A stretch of DNA of 64,000 nt from Proteobacteria bacterium DTSAM18 (GTDB taxonomy: Bacteria > Myxococcota_A > UBA796 > GCA-2862545). The notes below the pieces were generated by a model. It searched no databases. It saw only the letters and a program-made list of their open reading frames with translations, and was not told where the DNA came from. Both the position numbers and the translations under genes were made by a program. Each line of letters starts with the position of its first letter. The first letter of the stretch is position 1. This document shows positions 57,426 through 64,000 of this stretch, in pieces. Location: the NCBI GenBank assembly GCA_028767165.1, contig JARACJ010000001.1, positions 372,001 to 436,000 on the forward strand. Direction: 5' to 3'.

Positions 57426-60287
57426 ATGCACCCGCTGGTCCGACCGATCGTCGTCTTCACCGCCTCCTGCGTCATGAGTGTGTCCGTGCTCTTCGCGCTC
57501 GGGGAATCACAACCCCTCGGACTCGCCCCGATGGAGGCGGCCGCCAGCGGGAACGATCCGTTCCGCTACCGCTTCTCCCGGCTCAAGCTGCTGCGGGACA
57601 CGCTGTTCCACGTGCGCGAGTCCTATGTCGAACCGGATCGCCTGGATCTGTGGAACATGTTCGACGGCGCGCTCCGTGGTGTGGAGCGACGGGTGCCCAC
57701 GGTCATGTTCGAGCGGGAGGGGCGCAGGCTGCTTGCGGACATCGGCGAGGAGCGCAGCCTGATGGAGCTGCCGGAGCTGACCGATCTGGGCGACCTGGAG
57801 GCGCAGCTGCGGGAGGTCGCCGTGCTGCTGGAGGCCGGGTTGCGGGCGGACGACGTGCCGGAGGACCTGGAGGAGGTGGGCACCTTCGCCGCGCTCGAGT
57901 TCGCCATGACCAACGGCATCCTGCACAGCCTCGATCCCCACTCGGTGCTGCTGCCTCCCGAGGCGTCGAAGGAGATGGAGGTCGAGAACAAGGGCGAGTT
58001 CGGCGGTCTGGGCGTCACCGTGCGGCTGGAGGACGGCTACCTGCGGGTCGAACACCCGCTGCCGGCCAGCCCGGCGGATCGGGGAGGGCTGAAGTCCGGC
58101 GACGAGATCCGCCGCATCAACGGCGAGTCGACCCTCAACATGACCCTCGACGATGCCGTGCGGCTGCTGCGCGGCCGGGTCGGTACGCAGGTCTCCCTCG
58201 AGGTGGCCCGTGAGGGCTTCGAGGAGCTGCTGGCGTTCACCCTTCAGCGGGAGCGCATCAAGCTCAACCCCGTCTCCAGCGCCCTGCTCGACGACGACGT
58301 GGGCTACATCCGCATCCGCACCTTCCACTCCACCGTGGGCGACGACGTGCGCCGGGAGCTCGTCAAGCTGCGGGAGGGCGCCGGACGCCTGCAGGGCGTC
58401 GTCCTCGATCTGCGGGACAACCCCGGCGGCTACCTGACCCAGGCGATCGAGGTGGCGGACACCTTCCTGTCGGACGGCGAGATCGTCTCCACCCGCAGCC
58501 CCCACCAGCGCCGTCCGGAGACCAAGGATGCGACCCGCGGGCCCGGCGAGGAGGACTTCCCGCTCGCCGTGCTCGTGAACGCCAACTCGGCCTCGGCCTC
58601 GGAGATCGTGGCCGGCGCCCTGCGGAACAACGACCGCGCCGTGATCGTCGGCGAGCGCACCTTCGGCAAGGGCTCGGTGCAGAACCTGCACAACATGGCC
58701 TACGGCGCGAAGCTGAAGATCACCATCGCGCACTACTTCACGCCCGGCGAGCGCTCCATCCAGTCGGTGGGCATCCCCGCGGACATCGAGATGGTGCCCG
58801 CGTTCTTCCGCCCCGAGGGGGACGACCCTGCCAAGGCGCTGATGTTCGCGCGGGAGCAGGTGCGCCGCGAGTCGAACCTGGAGGACCACCTGGAGCGGGA
58901 GGACGCCCAGGCTGAGGCGAGCGTGTTCAGCTTCCGCTACCTCGAGGACTGGGAGGAGGGCGTGTCGCCACGGCACGAGCCGGAGCTCGGCAAGGATCCC
59001 TACCTGGATGTGGCCGTGGAGCTGCTGTCCCAGTCCGGGCGCTCCCGCACCCGCACCGAGCTGCTGAACACCGCGGAGTCGATGGTCGCGACCGCCGAGA
59101 GCGCCCAGGCGCGGAGCATCCGCTCGGCATTCCGGGCGTTCGGCGTGAACTGGGCCCCGGGGCCCATCTGGAGCGGCGATGGCCTGAAGGTGGACATCCG
59201 CACCAGCGGTGGCGACCAGGTGCTCCGGGCCGGACGCAAGGAGTCCGTCGAGGTGGTGGTGACCAACACATCCGACAAGCCCATGTACCAGGTGGCCGCC
59301 GTGGTGGAGGAGTCGGAGCTGCTCAAGGGAGAGGAGTTCTTCTTCGGGCACATCCCTGCCGGCGGCAGCCGCAGCTACCGCACCGAGGTGCAGGTGGAGC
59401 ACGGCTACCCGGCGGAGCGCTCGCCCGTGGAGCTGTCCCTGCGCCAGCTCGGCGACCAGGAGATCCGCACCGTGCGCACCTGGGTGGACGTCGAGCCCAT
59501 GGCCCTGCCCGAGCTCGCCTGGCGGTGGGAGATCGTGGCACCGGAGGACGGCAGCATCGACATGGGCGACGAGGTGGAGGTGCGCCTGCACGTGGACAAC
59601 GTGGGGCAGGGCCCGACCTCACGGGCCGTGGCCCGGGTGCGCAACGCGTCCGGCAAGGCGCTGGACATCATCACCGGCACCCTGCCCATCGGAGAGGCCC
59701 GCACCGAGACCGGCGAGCCCTGCGATCCCCGGGAGGACGAGTCCTGCCTGGTGGTCCTCGACCCGGGCAAGAGCTTCGAGGGTACGTTCAAGGTGCAGGT
59801 CCGTGAGCGCCTGGACTTCGGCTACCAGCTCGAGCTGAACCTGGAGGACGGGGGCGCCTACGACTACGGCGCCATCGTGCGGACCGGCCTGCGGGAATAC
59901 CACGGGCAGTCCGAGGACATCCGCTTCAAGCTCGGCACGGAGCTCGTGGCGTCGGAGCGTCACATGGCGCCGGTCATCGAGATCTCGAACGCGCCCGGAC
60001 CGGTGCTGCGCTCGCCGGTGGTGACCCTGTCGGGGCGGGTCAACGACGAGGACGGCGTGCGGCACGTGGTCATCTACGTGGACGAGGAGAAGGTGTTCCA
60101 CCAGGGCTCGCACCGGGCCGGGAGCACGCCGAGCGTGCCGTTCATCGCCGAGCTGGATCTGGAGCCCGGGCTGCATACCGTGACGGTGGTGGCGAAGGAT
60201 GATGAGGGGTTCGTCAGCAGTACGAGCCGGGTCCTGAATGTGGAGGATCTGGTGAGTGATGCAACGCATGGCGACGGCCTCAGGTAG
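57426..60287 (+). CDS. C-terminal processing peptidase (S41, Prc/CtpA type) with extra beta domains
   Basis: 953 residues from the ATG with GGAGG. Membrane or secretory N-terminus (IVVFTASCVMSVSVLFAL). PDZ domain about 180-260 (GGLGVTVRLEDGYLRVEHPLPASPADRGGLKSGDEIRRING). The S41 core has the serine in NSASASEIVAGAL (388-392) and the lysine in FGKGSVQ (K415), so the dyad is intact. About 400 residues follow with two or three Ig-like or CARDB domains (SVEVVVTNTSDKPMYQVAAVV, GDEVEVRLHVDNVGQGPTSRAVARV, SPVVTLSGRVNDEDGVRHVVIYVDEEKV). It trims C-termini of periplasmic proteins. Divergent from PBP1A, consistent with a Prc-PBP link. Confidence 0.93.
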   Translation: MHPLVRPIVVFTASCVMSVSVLFALGESQPLGLAPMEAAASGNDPFRYRFSRLKLLRDTLFHVRESYVEPDRLDLWNMFDGALRGVERRVPTVMFEREGRRLLADIGEERSLMELPELTDLGDLEAQLREVAVLLEAGLRADDVPEDLEEVGTFAALEFAMTNGILHSLDPHSVLLPPEASKEMEVENKGEFGGLGVTVRLEDGYLRVEHPLPASPADRGGLKSGDEIRRINGESTLNMTLDDAVRLLRGRVGTQVSLEVAREGFEELLAFTLQRERIKLNPVSSALLDDDVGYIRIRTFHSTVGDDVRRELVKLREGAGRLQGVVLDLRDNPGGYLTQAIEVADTFLSDGEIVSTRSPHQRRPETKDATRGPGEEDFPLAVLVNANSASASEIVAGALRNNDRAVIVGERTFGKGSVQNLHNMAYGAKLKITIAHYFTPGERSIQSVGIPADIEMVPAFFRPEGDDPAKALMFAREQVRRESNLEDHLEREDAQAEASVFSFRYLEDWEEGVSPRHEPELGKDPYLDVAVELLSQSGRSRTRTELLNTAESMVATAESAQARSIRSAFRAFGVNWAPGPIWSGDGLKVDIRTSGGDQVLRAGRKESVEVVVTNTSDKPMYQVAAVVEESELLKGEEFFFGHIPAGGSRSYRTEVQVEHGYPAERSPVELSLRQLGDQEIRTVRTWVDVEPMALPELAWRWEIVAPEDGSIDMGDEVEVRLHVDNVGQGPTSRAVARVRNASGKALDIITGTLPIGEARTETGEPCDPREDESCLVVLDPGKSFEGTFKVQVRERLDFGYQLELNLEDGGAYDYGAIVRTGLREYHGQSEDIRFKLGTELVASERHMAPVIEISNAPGPVLRSPVVTLSGRVNDEDGVRHVVIYVDEEKVFHQGSHRAGSTPSVPFIAELDLEPGLHTVTVVAKDDEGFVSSTSRVLNVEDLVSDATHGDGLR

Positions 60288-60289
60288 GA

Positions 60290-60570
60290 GCAGGGGCGGG
60301 GCTCGTCGCGCCGGCGGGGCCGGTTCGGCGTCGCGGCGCTTGCCCTGTACAGAAGTACAGGGCGGCGCTGGCTCCTTGCCCCGGCCCGCGCCGGCACGAC
60401 GATCCCCTCGTGCGTGCGGCTGAAGGGATGCCCTGGGATTGCCTTCGCGGACTTGCGGCCTGTGGCGGTGGTGCCGGGGCGGCCTCACGGTGGGGGAGGG
60501 GCGGCCGCTGTGGCGTCTGACGCACGCCCCGTTCTTCGTCGCTGCGCTCCTCGCCCGGGACGCACGGCAG
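60290..60570 (-). repeat. Repeat family A, locus 4 (inverted copy left of the tandem array)
   Basis: No gene. In minus-strand order: GGGCGAGGAGCGCAGCGACG (near 60540), GCAATCCCA (60442-60434), GGGGCAAGGAG (near 60380), the hairpin CCCTGTAC-TTCT-GTACAGGG (60343-60362), then the GGCCCCGCCGG block near 60320. The hairpin is 56 bp past the protease stop. It mirrors locus 5 across about 500 bp. Confidence 0.85.
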
Positions 60571-60605
60571 CCGCCTCGCTGGCGGTTGGGGCTGTGGGGA
60601 GCGGT

Positions 60606-62090
60606 TCATGGTTGGGCTTGCGCCCAACCTCTTGCGGCTTCGCCGCGCTGGCGAGAGGCGGGGCGTTGGGGGGCGGGCTTGCGCCCAACCTCTTGCGGCT
60701 TCGCCGCGCTGGCGAGAGGCGGGGCGTAGGGGGGCGGGCTGCGGCCAACCTCTTGCGGCTTCGCCGCGCTGGCGAGAGGCGGGGCGTTGGGGGGCGGGCT
60801 GCGGCCAACCTCTTGCGGCTTCGCCGCGCTGGCGAGAGGCGGGGCGTAGGGGGGCGGGCTTGCGCCCAACCTCTTGCGGCTTCGCCGCGCTGGCGAGAGG
60901 CGGGGCGTTGGGGGGCGGGCTGCGGCCAACCTCTTGCGGCTTCGCCGCGCTGGCGGGAGGCGGGGCGAGTACTGGGAATCGGGCGCCGGGCGCCGGGCAT
61001 CGCGACCAGGCTCGTCCACTCCGTCGTCGCATGGGACACAAGCACAGCGAGGCGTCTGGCGTGCGTCCCGGGCGAGGAGCATCGCGACGAAGAACGGGGT
61101 GTGCGCCAGGGGCCGCAGCGTTCGGCCCTTCGCTGACCAGGACCGCTGCACCACCGCGTCCGGCCGCAAGGCCGCGAAGGCAATCCCAGGGCGGTCGGTG
61201 TGGATGTAGACGAAGGGGATCGTCGCTCCGGCGCGGGCCGGGGCTAGGAGCAAGGGAGAGGCCGACCTGCTGGTCGGCCCGACCGAAGCGACGCCGACAC
61301 GGCCCCGCCGGGGCGACGAGACCCGTCTCGGAGGGGGGGGGGGGGGGGTGGCCCGCGTCCGGGCACCCCCACGCCCCAGTCCAACCTCCTCCACAAACGC
61401 CCGCAGGATCCCCTCCGTCTCCGGACTCTCCCCGAACCGCATCACCAGCGCCTCGTACCGGTCGCCGAACAGCTGCCGGTAGTGGGCCTCGTAGCGCTCC
61501 AGGCGGCTGAGGTTCTCGGTGCCGGTGAGCTCGGGGTGGAACTGGGTGGCCCACACCGGGGCGCCGGGGATGCGCAGGGCCTGGTAGGGGCAGCGGTTGG
61601 ACCAGGCCAGGGCGATCACATCGTCCGGCCAGTCCCAGGCGCGGTCCTTGTGGCCGAGCTGGGCGCGGAAGCGCCTGGGCAGGTGGCCGAAGACCGGGTC
61701 GGCCTGGCCCTCCGGGGTGAGGTGGATGTCGTAGGTGCCCACCTCGGCGCGGCGCTCGTCGGGCTTCACGGTGCCGCCGAGGGCCACGACCATGGCCTGG
61801 AAGCCGAAGCAGGAGGCGAAAGTGGGCACCTGGCGGTGGGCCAGCTCGGCCATCAGCTCGACGAAGGGGGCCATCCAGGGCACGTCGCTACCGACGCCGT
61901 AGGCGCCGCTGCCGCCGACCATGACCGCGTCGACGCCGGTGGCGACCGCGTCCAGCGACAGAGGCTGGCGGGTCGCGTCCCAGGTGAGCACGTCGTCGCG
62001 GGGGATGCGCAGGCGGTCGGCGAAGGCCCGGGCCTCCTCCTCGCGGACCGGGTCGTCTGCGTCGCGGGCCTGCAGCAGTCGGATCTTCAT
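60606..62090 (-). CDS. Class I glutamine amidotransferase-like protein
   Basis: The conserved domain is about 240 residues (62090 to about 61370), starting MKIRLLQARDADDPV. It has the catalytic triad: C94 in FASCFGFQAM, and H185 and E187 in QFHPEL. It resembles the GuaA-like or gamma-glutamyl-hydrolase-like stand-alone class. As read, the frame continues past the domain through a 16-base G run (61333-61348) and then through repeats to 60606 without a stop, which is not credible as protein. A one-base change in the G run gives a stop at 61244-61246. The true C-terminus is thus uncertain. It is divergent from the UvrA-like gene. Confidence 0.8.
   Translation of the reverse strand: MKIRLLQARDADDPVREEEARAFADRLRIPRDDVLTWDATRQPLSLDAVATGVDAVMVGGSGAYGVGSDVPWMAPFVELMAELAHRQVPTFASCFGFQAMVVALGGTVKPDERRAEVGTYDIHLTPEGQADPVFGHLPRRFRAQLGHKDRAWDWPDDVIALAWSNRCPYQALRIPGAPVWATQFHPELTGTENLSRLERYEAHYRQLFGDRYEALVMRFGESPETEGILRAFVEEVGLGRGGARTRATPPPPPPRRVSSPRRGRVGVASVGPTSRSASPLLLAPARAGATIPFVYIHTDRPGIAFAALRPDAVVQRSWSAKGRTLRPLAHTPFFVAMLLARDARQTPRCACVPCDDGVDEPGRDARRPAPDSQYSPRLPPARRSRKRLAAARPPTPRLSPARRSRKRLGASPPPYAPPLASAAKPQEVGRSPPPNAPPLASAAKPQEVGRSPPPYAPPLASAAKPQEVGRKPAPQRPASRQRGEAARGWAQAQP
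60613..60966. repeat. Tandem array of six 60-61 bp units
   Basis: The landmark CTTGCGGCTT starts at 60631, 60692, 60752, 60812, 60873 and 60933. Each unit has a short stem in one of two alternative forms, GGGC-TTGC-GCCC or GGC-TGCG-GCC, and a second 8-bp stem CCTCTTGC/GCGAGAGG enclosing GCGGC-TTC-GCCGC. Units differ by only a few bases and there are no unique spacers. The array is bracketed by inverted family A copies. Confidence 0.95.
61050..61320 (+). repeat. Repeat family A, locus 5 (right of the tandem array)
   Basis: No gene of its own. Plus-strand order: GGGCGAGGAGCATCGCGACG (near 61075), GCAATCCCA (61180-61188), GGGCTAGGAGCAAGG (near 61241), the hairpin GGCCGACC-TGCT-GGTCGGCC (61260-61279), then CGACCGAAGCGACG and GGCCCCGCCGGGGC. 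The hairpin end faces the 3' end of the convergent amidotransferase gene. Confidence 0.85.
61333..61348. repeat. 16-base poly-G tract
   Basis: Sixteen consecutive G on the plus strand (poly-C on the amidotransferase sense strand), at the 3' end of that gene. It decides which frame the C-terminus uses. Tracts this long slip in replication and are also commonly miscounted in sequencing. Confidence 0.9.
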
Positions 62091-62157
62091 GGGATATGCA
62101 CTCCTTGCAGCGTCGGTCGTAGAAGCGGACGATGAGCATACTGCAGGGGAGCGGGCG

Positions 62158-64000
62158 ATGGAGTTGCGGGTCACCGGGGCGCGGGAGCACAACCTGAAGG
62201 CGGTCGATCTCACGCTGCCCCTCGGGAAGCTGGTGGTGTTCACCGGCCGAAGCGGGTCGGGGAAGTCGTCGCTGGCCTTCGACACCCTGCACGCCGAGGG
62301 GCAGCGTCGGTACGTCGAGGCCTTGTCGGTGCGGGCGCGCCAGGGGCTGGCGCCGCTGCCGATTCCCGCCGCCGACGTCATCGAGGGCCTGCCGCCCACG
62401 GTCGCCCTCGCCCAGAGCCGGGGCCGCTCGAGCGCACCCGGCACCCTGGCCGGACGCCTCGAGCTGCGGCGGGTGCTGCAGGTGCTGTTCGGACGGCTCG
62501 GCACCCAGCGCTGCCCCCAGACCGGGGAGGTCATCCAGCCGGTCACCCACGACGAGATCGTGGCCCAGCTGGCTTCCCTCCCCGAAGGCAGCCGGCTGCT
62601 GCTGGAGGTCCCCGTCACCCTCGGCAGCAGCGCCAAGGCGGTCCTGCACGAGATCGGACGCGCGGGCTTCTCCCGCCTGCGGGTCCGGGACGAGGTCGTC
62701 CGCTGGGAGCAGGTGGCCCCGAAGGATCTGGAAGGCCTGCACGAGATCCGCATCGTCGTCGACCGCATCAAGGTGCGGGCCGACCGCCGCGAGCGCCTGC
62801 ACGATGCCGTCCGCACCGCCGGCAAGGCCGGCCACGGCCGCATGGTCGCCGTGACGCCCGAGGGGGAGTGGAGCTTCCTGGACCGGCCCTGGTCCGAGGC
62901 GCTCGACGAGGTGCTGCCGGAGCTCACCCCCACCCAGTTCTCCCCCCAGGGCACCGATCGCTGTCGCACCTGTGCCGGCTCCGGCCGGGTCGGCGACGAC
63001 GTGTGCGGCACCTGCGACGGCTCGGGTCTCGGGGCGGCGGCCCTGGCGGTCACCCTCGGCGATCGCACCTGGGGGCAGCTGTGGGCGGCGCCCGTCCCGG
63101 AGCTGCTGGCCTGGGCCGATGGCCTGCCGGAGCATCCCATCGCCACGCCGCTGGTGGCCGAGCTGCACCGCCGTGCCAGTGCCCTGGCCATGCTCGGCCT
63201 CGAGGATCTGGCGGTCGGCACGCCGCTGCGCCACCTGTCCGCCGGGCAGCAGCAGCGGGTCCGCCTGGCGAAGGTGCTCGGCGCGGGGCTCAGTGGCGTG
63301 CTGGTAGTGCTCGACGAGCCCGCCGCCGGACTGGACGAGGCACAGCTTCCCGCCCTCATCGAGGGCCTGCGACTGCTGTGCGAGCGGGACGGCAACTCGC
63401 TGGTGGTGGTGTCCCACCGGCGTGCACTGGTACAAGCGGCCGATCTGGTGGTCGACTTCGGTCCCGGGCCGGGTCCCCAGGGCGGCCACATCCTGTACGC
63501 CGGGCCCCCCGACGGGCTGCAGGGGCAGGACACACCCACCGGACGCTGGTGGACCGAGGGCCGGCCGGATTTCGTCAGCGAGGCGCCCAAGGGCACCGAC
63601 ACCTGGACCCTGCAGCCCGTCACCCGCCACGGCCTTCAGCTGCCGGGCGGCACGCTCCACCAGGGCGCCTTCCACGTCGTGTCGGGCCCCAGCGGCTCCG
63701 GCAAGTCCCTGTGGCTGCAGGCCTGGTCGGCCCAGCTGGCCGCCGACGAGGACCTCACCGTCCTCGACGTGAGCGAGGCCGCCGTCGGCCGCTCCCGCCG
63801 CTCCATGCCCGCCACCTACGTGGGCCTTTGGGATCGCATGCGGGAGCTGTTCGCCCAGACCCACGAGGCGCAGATCCGCGGCCTGACCCCGTCGTCCTTC
63901 TCCTTGAACGCCAAGGGCGGACGCTGCGAGAGCTGCAAGGGCCTGGGCGTCGTGCGCATGGATCTGGGCGTGCTCGCCCCGGTCGACGTCGTCTGCGAGG
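62158..64000 (+). CDS. UvrA-like ABC ATPase, incomplete at the window edge
   Basis: At least 614 residues, running off the window. The first nucleotide-binding domain has Walker A GRSGSGKSS, then AFDTLHAEGQRRYVEALS. The UvrB-binding region is atypical: where UvrA has two cysteine pairs, only CPQTGEV is seen. A zinc module follows (CRTC, CGTC). The ABC signature is LSAGQQQRVRLAK instead of LSGGE. The second Walker A is SGPSGSGKSLW. NAKGGRCESCKGLGVVRMD is the typical UvrA zinc-finger start. It resembles short UvrA paralogues (UvrA2 group), linked in other bacteria to DNA-damage or drug tolerance. Divergent from the amidotransferase. Confidence 0.88.
   Translation, partial: MELRVTGAREHNLKAVDLTLPLGKLVVFTGRSGSGKSSLAFDTLHAEGQRRYVEALSVRARQGLAPLPIPAADVIEGLPPTVALAQSRGRSSAPGTLAGRLELRRVLQVLFGRLGTQRCPQTGEVIQPVTHDEIVAQLASLPEGSRLLLEVPVTLGSSAKAVLHEIGRAGFSRLRVRDEVVRWEQVAPKDLEGLHEIRIVVDRIKVRADRRERLHDAVRTAGKAGHGRMVAVTPEGEWSFLDRPWSEALDEVLPELTPTQFSPQGTDRCRTCAGSGRVGDDVCGTCDGSGLGAAALAVTLGDRTWGQLWAAPVPELLAWADGLPEHPIATPLVAELHRRASALAMLGLEDLAVGTPLRHLSAGQQQRVRLAKVLGAGLSGVLVVLDEPAAGLDEAQLPALIEGLRLLCERDGNSLVVVSHRRALVQAADLVVDFGPGPGPQGGHILYAGPPDGLQGQDTPTGRWWTEGRPDFVSEAPKGTDTWTLQPVTRHGLQLPGGTLHQGAFHVVSGPSGSGKSLWLQAWSAQLAADEDLTVLDVSEAAVGRSRRSMPATYVGLWDRMRELFAQTHEAQIRGLTPSSFSLNAKGGRCESCKGLGVVRMDLGVLAPVDVVCE

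Noticed and set aside
60613-60966. Possible CRISPR array
   Set aside because: Units are contiguous 60-61 bp copies without unique spacers, and no cas gene is in the window.

Overview
The window is very GC-rich, densely coding DNA from a Gram-negative bacterium with a complete outer-membrane apparatus. It carries tolQRAB, a tamA/tamB pair, outer-membrane barrels and many lipoproteins. Several traits point to Myxococcota or a related former deltaproteobacterial lineage: a secreted protein ending in Cys, a hydrophobic segment and Arg-Arg (MYXO-CTERM-like), a lipoprotein with a Asp-Thr-Gly-rich tail, a VWA lipoprotein next to a TPR protein and a myxobacterial-type barrel, and a zinc ribbon plus coiled coil fused to a penicillin-binding protein. 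The placement is an inference from protein style; there is no rRNA gene here. No integrase, transposase, phage gene, toxin-antitoxin pair or CRISPR array was seen.

Layout. 1-640: tRNA-Met followed by an amplified structured repeat. 635-2197: two leftward secreted proteins. 2317-9012: leftward rpoD, dnaG, murA and a TrmJ-type RNA methyltransferase, with repeats behind rpoD. 9490-21467: leftward genes for a lidless Hsp70, then tightly overlapped genes for two CNNM/CBS membrane proteins, ThiL, an LpoA-like lipoprotein, a DnaJ, HemW and a fused M16 peptidase. 21661-25226: an envelope trio (TPR protein, barrel, VWA lipoprotein). 25309-28786: PilZ and YbjN-like genes, then a rightward shikimate operon (aroK, aroB, a lipoprotein, aroQ). 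28880-40140: a second repeat family, then a long leftward envelope block read as tolQ, tolR, tolA/tonB, tolB, tRNA-Gly, tamB, tamA, sugE. 40279-46552: EcsC-like protein, FAN1-type nuclease, divergent MreB-like protein, PpiD/SurA-like chaperone, and a hydrolase-fold protein lacking the nucleophile. 46553-53473: RNase D, nucleoside phosphorylase, RidA, uracil phosphoribosyltransferase and envelope proteins. 53475-60287: a large class A PBP divergent from a C-terminal processing protease. 60290-64000: two inverted repeat copies around a 60-bp tandem array, a class I glutamine amidotransferase and an incomplete UvrA-like ATPase.

Most genes form runs with ATGA or GTGA stop/start overlaps, so most functional grouping is operonic. 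Replication and transcription (dnaG-rpoD), peptidoglycan (murA, LpoA-like, PBP1A, MreB-like) and outer-membrane assembly (tam, tol, PpiD) dominate.

The most promising unexplained signal is a dispersed intergenic element at five loci (about 160-640, 2317-2820, 9236-9478, 60290-60570, 61050-61320). Each has the same ordered boxes and a hairpin whose stem sequence changes between copies while pairing is kept. In the five gene-proximal copies the hairpin end faces the 3' end of a neighbouring gene, and the loop on that gene's sense strand is a purine-rich tetraloop closed by C-G. This looks like an undescribed structured 3'-UTR RNA or a REPIN-like mobile repeat. A second family (25733-25790, 28880-29190) also shows compensatory stem changes.
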